From positions 372,001-436,000 of the forward strand of contig CAMPDV010000148.1 in assembly GCA_946699065.1 (NCBI GenBank): a stretch of DNA of 64,000 nucleotides, read 5' to 3'. The notes beneath the pieces are model-generated. The model saw nothing but the letters and a program-made list of their open reading frames with translations, did not search any database and was not told the origin of the DNA. Source of the stretch: Loxodes magnus. Taxonomy: Eukaryota; Ciliophora; Karyorelictea; Loxodida; Loxodidae. This document shows, piece after piece, positions 49,618 to 61,700 of this stretch (positions are counted from its first letter, which is position 1; each line of letters starts with the position of its first letter). The position numbers and the translations under genes were made by a program.

Positions 49618-50518
49618 TTGGAGAGTGAACTTGGAGGACTTTCAACCTCGTGTTCACAGGACCAGTTTGATAAGCTGGCTGGAACCAGCTTCCTTCAGAA
49701 CTTTTTCTTCAGTCGCTTTGGATTGTGTACCACTTCGGTTTGTAGATTTGACCTCCTGACGGATAAAATTAGTTACAGAATTCTCTTCTAATCTTATCCT
49801 AATATTAGTACTATTATTTTTCTTATTATTTTCTATTCCAGTACTATTATTTAATTAATTTCAATTTCTAACATTGTCTATATTTATGTCCAGTTTGTTT
49901 GCATAAAAAACATCTTGGTTTATTCCTAATTCATTTCTTGTCTGGACTTCTCGGTAAATTAATAGCTCCTTCTATGTTGATTGGATCTTGAATTGTCTAC
50001 TGTTGCTACTTGCTGTTCTCTTCAAGCACAGTTGTTCTCTGCTGTAGCAATCCCATTTCCCTGAAGAAAGTGTTTTGCTCTCGATCGTAGACTTCCCAGA
50101 AGCTTTCTTTCCATTCCTTGAGCTCAGTAACTTGCTTTTTTAGAGCTCTATTCTCTAATCGTATCCTCTTTACTTCCTCCTTCAGGTCAGAGAATGCGAC
50201 TAAAATTTATGCCTGTTCTTCCCGGAACTGTGGCATCGCAAACTCTCGCACTGCTGCTGCTTCTTACGTCTCCAGCACCTTTCTAGGTCCTTCCTCTTCA
50301 ATTGGTGTCATTGGGGTAGCCTTTTGGCGCTTTTGTCCCATCTTTTAGGTTGGTCTGGAAGTTCCTAGTTGAGTCTATTATTCTTGAAGGTTTTTAGAAG
50401 AAGATTATTTCTAGGAAGAAGATGTGTGAGTTAAAAATGAGGGTTCTTACTTTCTCTTCCCTTTTTAGGAGGTGGTATAAAAGCCTTTCTTGAACCCTAC
50501 TACCGTTTTTTTTGCCAT
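49618..50518 (-). mobile_element. ORF1-only element with CCHC knuckle; best preserved of its class
   Basis: From ATGGCAAAAAAAACGG the minus strand encodes VVGFKKGFYTTS, a Ser/Gln-rich part, MTPIEEEGPRKVLE, a strong coiled coil (DLKEEVKRIRLENRALKKQV, then TELKEWKESF), and a perfect CX2CX4HX4C knuckle, RCFLCKQTGHKYRQC, followed by a basic Gln/Tyr-rich tail. About 280 codons with hardly any breaks, so it looks nearly whole and young. Codon use is more GC-rich than that of the host genes. It ends in GAGGTTGAAAGTCCTC (49632-49652). No polymerase, protease or terminal repeats, so it would need help to move. Confidence 0.7.
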
Positions 50519-50699
50519 GCTAAAAATATTAATATCATTTGCTAGCTTTTATAATTAAATTAAAGAAAATGTATAAAAAAAGAATATTTAATAAGCTCTT
50601 CGCTAAAATAAAATAAACTCATAATTTTTCAAATTAATTTAATTATAATTCAAAAAGAATATTTAATATATTCAATATATTTTTAAGTTTAAGTCAAAT

Positions 50700-51220
50700 A
50701 TGTTCGCCAACATGTTTTACTAGTTTATAAAGTTTATCATTAGCTTGACATTCCTAAATATTCTTGGTTCTTGTCTTAAGTCGAATTGCAGTCTTATTTG
50801 TTTAGGGTCTTACATGGTATTTTTTTTTTTTTCCTACACAGCTTTCCGTCACTTGATGGTATGAAAATCGTCTTTTTCTTCCAAAAGTTATTTCACAATT
50901 TTTGCTTGATTTATTTAATTTCACGACATTTTTTTCATAAGTACTTCGTGCTGCAGCAGATGTATCACTTCTTTTTAATTTTCTTGGATCTTGTTACTTT
51001 AATTTATTCTATATCAATTTATTCTTGTTGCTGAGACTAGTGATTTTTTTCTGCTATTCTTTTTCGATTCTTTCCAATCTCTCGTCTAGCTTGACCCAGT
51101 TCTTTTGTCTTGTTTTTGCAATGTTCAGATATCATTTTCAAGCTCTTGGACTTATTCAAAGACGCCTACCTTGGTTTTTTTGTCGACCAAGTGCATCTTA
51201 TCGTCTTAAATTTAATACAT
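50700..51220 (-). mobile_element. ORF1 coiled-coil fragment
   Basis: Minus strand encodes MHLVDKKTKVGVFEQVQELE, then NDIWTLQKQDKR, which matches VHLIDRRAKVGVYKQIVSLE in the element at 52716-53743. N- and C-terminal parts are missing or worn. Long pyrimidine-rich plus-strand frames here are shadows. Confidence 0.5.
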
Positions 51221-52169
51221 TTAATTTTTTTCTTTTATATCCTAAATTTAAAATTTTTAATCTCATTTGAAGAGTTTAAATTATATTATAAAAAAAAGAA
51301 ATAAAATAAAATAAAAAAGACTTAATTTGAAAACATATTATCACATAACTAATTATTTTTTAATTATAAAGTTTAATAAACTAAAAACTATTTAGCCAGT
51401 TATTCTTTTTTATAATTAAATAAAAATATAAATATAGTTATAATTTATACAAGCTTAAATTTATATTGATATTTATTTCTATAAATATTAAAAATAAAAG
51501 CAAAAAAATTATAAATAAAAAATTTTCAAGTAGAGAAAAGTATTTAGATTGTGAAATAGTAATAGTACCTAATTTTATATATAAATATAAAAGGAAAAAA
51601 TAATTATTTTTTAAGTCAAAAATAATAGTTGAATTTAGAATTTCAAGTTAATAAATATCGCTTTCGTCACTGCATTCATTTATTTTTGAAAACATAATAA
51701 ATAGCATCTATTTAGAAAGTAATATTAATAAGTTTTAATTTTTGCTTAATTTATTTTCTAAATATTTATATATCGTCTAAATAATATTTTTTTTATTCTC
51801 TTTTCTGTTATTTTTATTTTGTAACTTAATAGAGGAAGCTAATTAGTTATAATTTGAATGTTAAAAATAATGAATTTGAAGCTTTTTTTAGCAAAATTTT
51901 TTATTTATTTATAGGTATTTTTTATGAAAAAATACTATTTATATTATTAAATCCTTGACTCAATTTTTAAATATTTCTAAAAAAGAAAAAATTGTAACTA
52001 AGGTATAAATTTAATTTAATTTATATAAAAGATATTAAATCTTTTAACTTTCTATAATATTGATAAATCACTAAAATATAAAATCTTTTAAAAATTCTGG
52101 GTTTTTCTATTTTCTTTAATATCATAAAATTAAAAATTTTTTTGATTTAAATAAATAAAATTAATTTAA
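51221..52169. other. AT-rich interval, nothing recognised
   Basis: No coding signal. It ends at a solitary LINE-type hairpin, so it may contain the unrecognisable body of an old element. Confidence 0.5.
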
Positions 52170-52203
52170 AGAGCTGTACACCAACAAGAGTGCTACGAGC
52201 TCT
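52170..52203 (+). repeat. Solitary LINE-type 3' hairpin
   Basis: AGAGCTGTACACC-AACAAGA-GTGCTACGAGCTCT, the same structure that ends S1 and S3. Nothing of an element body is recognisable before it. Likely the end of a severely 5'-truncated insertion. Confidence 0.65.
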
Positions 52204-52715
52204 ATAATCAAATTTGGTTATTTTCAATCAACATTTTTTAACTTAATTTTTAAATTAAAAAAATAGAATTTCCCTTTTCTCTAAATTTAGATAGTAGCTT
52301 AAGGTTAATAATTATAAAGTAAGTTTATTCTAAATTTTAATTAAAAAATATAAATTTAATTACAATTATCGTACCAACTGTTTAAACAAATAATGATCAA
52401 AATTTAATTTATCTATTTTATTTTTCCTAGAGCTTACAACAAGTAAAATATCTAAAAAAAGATAATAACATTATAAAAAATGAGATTTTATTAGGTAAAA
52501 TTTTAATTAAATTGAATAAAAAGACTAAAAAGATAATTTATATTTCATATATGTAAAGAGAAAGTTATCTAAAAATTAAAAATTAAAACTTTTGCTTTTA
52601 CTAATTTCTTTTTAATTTATAGTAGATTAAGAATTTTCACACAAACTAGTAATTAATTTAAACGAGAAAAAATATGGATTAAAATAATTATAAAGAAATT
52701 AATTAATCATTAAAA

Positions 52716-53743
52716 AAACTGTTCGCCTTCCGGCTTAATTGAAGTTTTAAATGTATAAAATCTTCGTTCCTGCATGTTCGTCCTTTGCATTTCTCTTTTT
52801 CCTGGACTTCTCTCTTTTGAATAATCTGAGTTGAGAATTTATTTCTCCAGATTTTCCAGTTTCCCGATGAGAAGAATTCCGTCGCTCACTACTTCAGTTG
52901 CTATTAGTTAACATTTTTCCAGATATTTATTCTTAATTTTTCTGTTGGGAACATTTCTGCCATAAATTTCAAGTGCTGTTGCAAATGTCGCATCTTTTTC
53001 TTGCTCTAGGAAATGTCTTTTCTTGTTTATTTATTTCCATTGGAGTTCCTTAAGAAGGCTTCTAAAGGTTTTCTTCTATTAATTTGAGTATGGAATCTAA
53101 TTTTACTCAGTTTTTCTCGTCTTGCTCTTGCATTACACAAATATCATTCTCTAAGCTTACAATTTGCTTATAAACTCCAACTTTAGCTCTTCGGTCTATC
53201 AAATGGACTTCATCATCATCTTCATGATTTATCAAATCCTGATTTATTATAAACATCGCTTCCTTCTGGTAGTTTAATTCCTCTTTGAGATTTTTATGTT
53301 TCTAATAAGTTGATGAATCAGCTATTCATCTACTCAGAGTTCATTTGTTCTATTTCAGTATTGTCTAAATCAAATGTAATAGGATCTTATTGAATTATCG
53401 TAATTTACCTTATTCGTTTTTTTTAATTTTTTTCGTTATTAATCTTATCGATTCAGTTGAGTGGTCTCTTTTTTTACGATTCAATGGAGGTGTTGAGAGC
53501 TGTGTTAACTTTTCTGTTCTGAATTTTTGTCTCAGTTCCTGCTTGTCCTTTGATGGAAGAAGTCCGCTTTATTTTAATTTGTAGGACTTAGTATTTTTTA
53601 TAATTTCTTCTAACCTATTAGATAGTTCTGGTTATTTTTATTACGAAGAGCGTTAAGTAGAAAGACGTGGTGAGAATATGTGCTTCTGGTTTTCTCTCCT
53701 GTTTTGAGGAGGTGATATAAAAACCCTTCTTGAAGCCAGCCAT
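52716..53743 (-). mobile_element. ORF1-only element, broken
   Basis: Starts AAAATGGCTGGC and encodes AGFKKGFYITSSKQERKPEA, the clearest form of the N-terminal signature of this class. The middle encodes VHLIDRRAKVGVYKQIVSLE and the 3' part a Cys pair (CKGRTC). It ends near a GCCGGAAGGC hairpin (52728-52737 region). Several breaks. Confidence 0.6.
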
Positions 53744-54396
53744 TTTATATTACTATAAAGAAATTAAAATTTTTTGATTAAGCAAATGTAAATTGAACTA
53801 TTTATCTAAACTAAATTTTATATTTATTTTAAATATAGATATAATTACAGTGCAAGTATGTCAAAACTTATAATAAAAATAGATATTTTAACTTTATAAA
53901 AACAATAATATTTGATAATGCTTAAGTAATAAAGGATAAAGCTTTCCTCATTAACCATTTTTTAATAAATAAAGAACTAAATTTCATTTTATTAATTAAA
54001 ATCTAGTTCTATTTTTAAATTAATAAAAAGTGCTAAAAGTTTTTTTTTCTTTTTTATTTAAAATAAAAATTAGATATAAATAAGCTTAAAGTATTAGTTA
54101 CTATTTTTTAATTAAGAATATTTAATTAAAACTAGATAGATTTTTATTAAAAGTAAATATGATAATTAGATATAAAAAATGACGATAGAAGGTGTTTTTA
54201 GGGTTAAAAACTCTATTTTATTTATAATTAATAGACATAACTTTTATTATACAACTTTTTAGAATATTTTACAATAAATGAAGCCAAATTTCAATATTTT
54301 CTATAATTTTAATTTTTAAATCCTTTTAATTTATTAATTCAAAATTTATAATTTGAATCTAAAGTATAAATAGGTTTGCTTAGTAAAATATTACAA
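53744..54396. other. AT-rich spacer upstream of tRNA-Leu
   Basis: No gene seen. Confidence 0.5.
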
Positions 54397-54476
54397 GACA
54401 GTGTGGCCGAGTGGTCTAAGGCGCTAGCTTAAGGCGCTAGTCTTTCGGGGCGTGGGTTCAAATCCCACCGCTGTCA
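54397..54476 (+). tRNA. tRNA-Leu(AAG)
   Basis: Complete class II tRNA. Acceptor GACAGTG pairs with CGCTGTC (one T-G pair), discriminator A, A box TGGCCGAGTGGTCTAAGG, anticodon arm CTAGC-TTAAGGC-GCTAG with anticodon AAG, a short variable arm (TCTTTCGGG) and T arm CGTGGGTTCAAATCCCACC. The anticodon arm and flanks match the eukaryotic tRNA-Leu(AAG) pattern. No intron. No run of four T directly downstream. Confidence 0.97.
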
Positions 54477-57400
54477 TGTTTATTTATCTAAAAAATGCTT
54501 GAATTTAATTATTGATATACTAATTAATAAAGAATCATAAAATATCTACATTTAATTGAAAATTATAGTGATACTGATTATCTATAACTTAAAATAAATA
54601 AACCTTTCTATTAATCAATTTTACTTATCCTATAGAATTTAAATAAAATTAACTAATTATTTAAAATTTAATTTGTTAATTTAGAAATCTTAAATTAAAG
54701 CTATTTCATCTAAAGAATGCTAAAACTAAAAAGTAAGCTTAATAGTTTATCTTCAAATGTAAATCATTTTTTAACTTAAAATCTTTTTAAATTATATTAA
54801 ACAAAAAGTTTCTTTAATTGTAATTCTAATAGTCTTTCAATTTATTATGTAATCAAGAGATAGAACTTTGCTAAAATTAAAAAATTATAATGAAAGATAG
54901 AGAGTCAAATAGAAACTATTTTAGGATTCTTTAATATAGAATAATCTTAAAGCAAGTAGAGAGAATAAGATAGCAATTTCTTTCTATTTTTCTTAGTAAA
55001 TAAAATCTTCTTTATCTAAGTTTAAGCGATGATAGTTATTTAATTGTTGATGAAGCTATACATTTAATATAGTTAAATTCATTCATTTCAGAATTGATTA
55101 TTTTTTATTTAAGCATAGCTTTGTCTAGAATAATGAATAAAATTAGATTACTAAAAATAAGAAAATTCTCCTTTTTTATTTAATTAAGAAGTTAGAAAAT
55201 TAAGCAAAAATAGTTTGCTTGTCGATGTTTTATGGATTAATAGCAAGATTTTAAAACTAGAAAAGAAAAAATATTACTTAATTCAATTTCATAAAAATTG
55301 GTTATAAAGCAAGTTTCGTTTATTTTAATAATAATAGATATATCATTGTCCTTTCACTAAGTTTTAATTTGACTAAGATCGAAAATTGAATTAAATGTAA
55401 AGCTATTTGATTTGATTTTAAATCTTAAGATTAATTTTACCTTTTAAGTTTCTTTAATTTTCCTTTTAAGTCTTAATTAGAATATAAAAATAAAAGATTG
55501 TTGATGATTAAATTATCACAAATTAAATTTAATGGATATCTTAATCCAAATTTATAAGACTCTTTAGATTTTATTTTATATCTCTAGCTATTAATTATAT
55601 TATGTAGTTTATAAGGCTTTAACACGCTGTTAAATTCATAAATTTTATTAGACTAAGAATAATTATGATCTCATTCATTTTAATATCCTTAATCGTCTTT
55701 TTTCATTCAAAGGATGATATTTATGATAATTAGCATAAAATTAAAACTAGGAACTGAAAGATCTGCTTTATTTCTCGATAAGAATTAGGCTTAAAATTTC
55801 AAATTTAACTCTAGTAAAAAGAACGAGGACTATAATAAGCTATTCAATAGATTAAAGACTTAAAAGAAATGTTTTTATGCCTAAGAATATCTCATCAATT
55901 TTACATACGCTTTTGTTAATAAAAACTTAGAAATTTAAGCAATCAAGAAGAAAAAAAGCTGAGAATTAAGTTTTAAAAGCTTAGTTACAATCAAATGTAA
56001 AGTATTTTAGTTTATTTTATTTTGTTAAAAAGAGAAAATTAGTTAAATTTTCTTAAACTTCAAATGAGAGTTTAATAAACTATTAGATGAAAATTTGAAT
56101 TTCTTCCAATCAATTACCTAAAATATACAATTTGAATAGCTTTGCATACCAATAATATAGTTAATGTCATTTACGCAAATTAAAAGAAAAATCTAAAAAT
56201 AAATTAACTATAATTTGTTAGGTAAGTTAATAAAACTCTATGAAACAAGTTTCTTAAACGATAAAAATAGCTAGAATTGAGTGACTTTACTTATAATTAA
56301 AATGAAGAAATGTCATATCTTTGAACATTAGAACTGTCAAGCTCTGTATTTAATTTAAAAAAATTAAGCGGAAAGTAGAAAATTTAACCTTTTCGATCTA
56401 AAAATCCAATTTTTAAGCTTTTTCTGTGATATATTTCGAAAAATCATAGCCTAAAAGTCGAAATTCTTAATTATAAAATAAAAAATAGCATATTCTAAAG
56501 GATTTACCCCTCAGGTAGCAAAGATAAGTTAAAATATTAGTAAAATTTTTCTTCACTCTAATTTATTGATATCCCAGATATATAAAACAAATTAAAAATA
56601 CCATATATACTTAAGTTTGTTTTTACCCTTATGCTTATAAATGTTTCAAGCAAGTAGAGAATATCTATCTTTTCTATTTTAACTAAATTTATTATATATA
56701 TCCTTATAAAATATCTAAATTTTTATTTTAAGACAATTTAAAAAATTTAATAATTATTCAATTTAATTATGCTTAAATCCTTTTTTTAAGAAAGAAATGC
56801 TTATATTATATAAAATTATCCTTAATTAAATTTAAAAAAATTATTATTAAATTAGAAAAACGTGGCTGGATTATATTTCTCAATTATGCTTACATTTATT
56901 TTGTTTGTACCAACTAATTTATAAAATTAATTTAGAAAGCTAGTATTTAAGAAGAGATGTTCTAAGATAAAGATTAATGTTTTTGATTTTACGATCTATC
57001 AGACATTTAATCGTAAAGGCTTCATTTTTACTAAGATTTAAATTATAGAGGAGATTGTGCTAATTAGAAATAAAAAAAGAATAAAAAAATCTTTTCATTT
57101 TATAATTATTTTATAATTTTTTCCAGCTAAAACTTTCTCTGCCATCAGTATTAAACAAGCAAGTGCTTATAATCGTTTTATTTTTATGAACATACGTTTC
57201 TATTTAATTAAAAAAATGCCTAAAATAAATTTATAAGAAATTTTGAGGCTTTAAATTTAATAGATAAGCTTATGATATGATTTTGATAAGCATAATTTAT
57301 TATATTGTAATTAAATTAAGCCATATTAATTTATGAATATATATTTATATATTTTTAATATTCTTTATCTAGTTTATTATATTTTACAGTTTCGCTTTTA

Positions 57401-57808
57401 GTTACAACATAAAAAATTTCAATCATAATTAGTTAAATTTATATTTATTAGATTCTACTTTCTTTTAAATTTAATGGATGTAAAAGATGTAATTTTTACC
57501 CTATATTTTTTTATAATTTTGGAAAAAATTAATTAGAATCAGTTAAAACTAGAATGTCTTCTGCTAGTTGTTTAAAGTATTTATTTTAAGTTTTTACTAA
57601 GTTTTACATTATATTTAAAAATATTCTTAATGTTTCTTTTGTTATTTACCCTCAGTATTAAAATCTAATTTTTAATATAGAAATATTTTAGTGCTGCTTA
57701 AAGGATTTCAATTATATTTTTCAGAATAAAAGTATTTTAATTTAATAATTTGATCCCTAGAAATATATTAGTGGAAGCAATTTGTTTTAAATAAATAAAT
57801 TTTATTAT
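54477..57808. other. Long interval without a recognised gene
   Basis: 54840-56560 is more complex than the neighbouring A/T runs. Plus-strand TGA are evenly spread over frames (8, 8, 7), so there is no support for plus-strand coding. Minus-strand TGA counts (5, 7, 13) are mildly skewed and would allow a minus-strand gene. 56560-57808 is plain AT-rich DNA. No motif found. Confidence 0.45.
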
Positions 57809-57841
57809 AGAGCGCGTAGCACCTCGTTGGTGCGCAGCTCT
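57809..57841 (-). repeat. LINE 3'-terminal hairpin
   Basis: On the minus strand: AGAGCTGCGCACC-AACGA-GGTGCTACGCGCTCT, then ATAA. The stem is nearly perfect: AGAGC with GCTCT, GCG with CGC, CACC with GGTG. It sits about 240 bp downstream of the LINE reading frame at 58080-58690, on the same strand, which makes it the end of that LINE's RNA. Confidence 0.75.
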
Positions 57842-58690
57842 TTATTAATAATCTAGATATACTTAAATAATTGAGAATATTAAATATAAGTATATGTGCT
57901 TTTTGGAAACTTTTACCTATATTATTTAGATCAAGAAAGGTACTTTAGTAATTTATATATGCTTCTTATATTAATATCTATTTACTACTCTCCTTATTAA
58001 TTTCTTTTACCTACATTTTTAATTTAATTTTTATCTTTTATTTATCTTATTTTTTAATCTTTGTTCATATCAAAAATCATTAATTTAAATCTTCTTCACT
58101 CTTATATTACTAAAAGATTTAGTTTTCTCTCAATTATTCTTAAAATCAAATTTTTTATCTTAGGATATCACTATCTGATAACATTTATTTATTAATTTTT
58201 GTTTCTTGATTTATTAATATTTGATTATATTCTAGCATTTCTTTACATTTTTTTTTCTCATTGCATTACTCTCATTTTCATTTGAGATTAACTCTTTTTT
58301 CTTTTCATGTTTATGTTTGTGCTTTTATTTTATATTAATTCTTGGATCTGGAAACTGAATTCTTTTATAATTTATCTGTAATACTAGCATTCAAAGATGT
58401 GTTCAATCTTTCTTTTTTTACAAATACAAAATATTTTATCTTAACCAATATATCTTTCTAAGAGAGCAGCTCTAAAAATTATTAATTTTACTCTTAGTAT
58501 ATAAATTAATTATTACTCTTTTATCAATTCTTTGTCAGCTGCAATATATGCTATTTTTAAATTAAATCTAGCTTTATAATATTTTTGGTTCTATATTATT
58601 ATTTTATTATTTCCTTAAATTAATATTTATCAGATTTCTATTTCCATGAGATTTAAATAAAATTTATGAGTTTATTTATGTGTAGTTTAT
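57842..58690 (-). mobile_element. LINE ORF2 C-terminal fragment and 3' UTR
   Basis: From ATGGAAATAGAAATC (58651) the minus strand encodes KARFNLKIAYIAADKELIKE, VKLIIFRAALLERYIGQDK, then FCICKKRKIEHIFEC, the terminal Cys-His finger of many LINE ORF2 proteins (C-x-C-x6-H-x3-C), and a basic tail. RT is missing, so this is a 5'-truncated insertion. The untranslated part leads to the hairpin at 57841-57809. It lies head to head with kinase-like copy 4, 88 bp away, an arrangement copied at 22541-23060. Confidence 0.7.
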
Positions 58691-58777
58691 TATAAATTTA
58701 TAAGAAATTTATTAAATTTATAAGAATTTAAGAGAGTGAATGTATGCTTATTATATTTTTAATTCATAGATCTATAA

Positions 58778-61700
58778 ATGGTAGCAACTCAAAAGTAAGT
58801 AGACATTGAAGCTCTCCAGTAGATTTCCTCGCATTAAATAAGTGATCCAATTTAGTATTTATATGATTCAAAGGAGTTCTCTCTTTATAAAGCAAGTTAC
58901 AATAATAAGAAACTTAAAATAGTAAAAGAATTTAACTAGAAATAAAATAGAAATGCACTAATAGATTTAATTAATGAACTTTAACTATACGAATGTATAA
59001 AATAAACAAATATAGATTAGAAATTCTTTTTATAGCCTTAGTATTTCGTGAATGATGGAAAGCTTATGATAATTTTTGAAGACATAGAGTTATAGAGCTA
59101 TTCTACTTTAACTTCATCTCAGATATTTGAGGTAGCTTTACAAGAAGATGAAAGTCAATAAGTTTATTTGCAGATTCTTACTCAAATAACTAGTTTATTT
59201 CATCAAATGACTCAGCATTTTCCATACTTCTAGATGAGTAAGCTGGCTTGTTTACCCTTATTTTTGGAAAAATAATAAAGAGAAGAGCAAATAATAATAA
59301 TAAGCTTTAAAGATTTAATTGCCTAGCAATATGAAATAAGTTAATAAGGAAAGATAGTTTTAAATTAAACTGATTCTACCTTTTTAGCTAGCTTAATCTT
59401 ATATCTTTTACAAAATAAAGATATAAATCTAGTTTCTTTTAGTTAAATTAGCGAAGTCATCACAAGGAAGGGAACTGCTAAACTAAAAATAGAAGAAGAT
59501 AATAAAGAATTGAACAATGATTTATTATATTATATTGTAAGAAATATAAACAGTAATCAGTCATTTGATATCTAATTTATGTCCTAGAAGTTAGAGGAAT
59601 TACTACATTTATAATAGAGTACTTAACATCATATCAGCTATTGAACTATCTCTATAACTTAGGATTAAAACCTACTAAATTTAGATTCACCATAATAAAT
59701 ATAACTAACTTAACTAATACAACTAAAGACTTAGAATTATATTTAGGAAATTCTTAATTTACCTCTAATAGAAGATTTAAAATAGAATCATTAAGAAAAC
59801 TTATAAATCTCAACCTTCATAAAATATTTAGAAAAGACATAAGGATAATATTTATATACGTAGATACTTCAAAATCTTAAAGCAGAAAAATATAGGATTA
59901 TGTTCATTTAAACTATTGGCAAAACTAAAATGGAAATATTCTTAATGATAAATTAAACAAATTCGGAGGAAAAGTAAAATTATCAAATCCAACAAGCTAA
60001 AATTTTTTAAATAGAAATATTTAAAGATATATCTTAACTTCTTCAATTTTCTTAAGTGAGTAGCCTATAAAATTAAGTCTATTTTGTTCCTAAAGCAAAT
60101 ATAAGCTAAAGGTGTGATGCTAATACTTTTACAGAAGTTAGTGAAATACCTTTTATGGAAACTTGCTTAAAGTATGATTTAGTTCCTCTTTCCTAATACT
60201 TAAATGACTAATAAGAATTACCTTAAGAATATGTAAATAGCTTTTTATACTAAATCACTTATATTTGTTTAGAGCTATTCATAAATAATTAAGTAGTATT
60301 TCCTCTAAATCCTGATATGATACTAGTAGATTAATACTTTCAAGTGATAAAGATAATGAACTAACCAATTACCTTATAAGAAGATAAAGAGAATACCTTG
60401 CTACTAAACTACAATCTATAAAACTATTAGTATTTAAGCTATAGCTAAAAATAGTAAATACTAAAGTAAAGCTAACTATCCTTCAATTAGCTAATAATTC
60501 ACTAAATAATAATGATAACTTTACATCTAGTAACTAAGTAGTAAATAGAGCTATCTTATAATCAAAGTAGCTAGTAGTAGATATACAATGTTTTATTAAA
60601 CTCTAATAAGCTGAATAAATACTAATTTAGATAAGTGTTTTTACAAGCGTTATAGAAGGAAAGTAGCGATATAATAGATTTTAGTAACAAAATAACCTTA
60701 TTAGAAGGTTAATCACACTATAAGCAAGTATAAATATTAAACTTGATTTAAAATTACTAGTATTAAAAGTATCTAAAAGATACAGTTAGTACTCAGAATA
60801 CATAAAGCTTTAGTTAAGTATTTTATCTATTTAATTAAAAAACTTTTTCAACTGAATTATTGTAATAAGTAACAACTAATCCCACGCTCAGAATATTTGC
60901 AAACCATTTAATATATAGAAATAACTAAGAAGGTTCCAGGACTTTTTTTTTTTCTTTAAATAAACAAACTAAACACGAAAACTAAGAAAGCAATAAAAAA
61001 ATAGAAAATGAAGTTAGGTAACTATACTAATCTTAAATATCTTAAATACAAGAAAATTAAATTCAATAATGCAAAGAAAATCTCCGAAATGAATCATTTT
61101 TACTAGAATGAGTAGAAAAATATAAAAAAATTAATAAATATTCAAGGAAGCCTGATTTTGAAAAGAATCCAGACGAAGTATATAATATTTCTCATTAATC
61201 AATAGAAAGAATTAAGAGATAAAGATAAATATATAGAAAGTATTAGTATCAACAAGTAAAGAAATTATGTAAAGCTCTAGCTTTATATTATTAATAAGAA
61301 TATAACTAAAGTACAACTAGTCATATAATGTATTAATACTTTAAATAAATAGCTCTTAATTTCCAATTAAATCCTTGATAATTCTGTTGCTATGCTGTGA
61401 TTTTATAAAGATTTGGCTTTAAATACTTCAATGAAGAATATACTCTTACACTTTAGCTCTGTGCTTATATGATAATTTAAATAATGACTTAGGATGAAGA
61501 AGATATAGTTTATCATTAGATATTTTAAGAATATACTAACTCTAATGGATTTACATTCCTATATAATAATTTTATCTACTATCTAATAGATTAAAAAGAA
61601 AATCTTGTAGTTAAAATTTTTGAAGTAATATCTACACATAACCAACTCTAAGGAAGATTGAAGTAAAAAACGGAAGAGAATACTAAGGTATAAAGTACAA

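Noticed and set aside
50118-51304. Several plus-strand frames of 64-82 codons rich in Phe, Leu and Ser
   Set aside because: They are reverse-strand shadows of purine-rich ORF1 elements read on the minus strand.
54890-56560. Long plus-strand frame with plausible-looking translation
   Set aside because: In-frame TGA are as frequent as in the other frames, and no motif or paralogue supports it.
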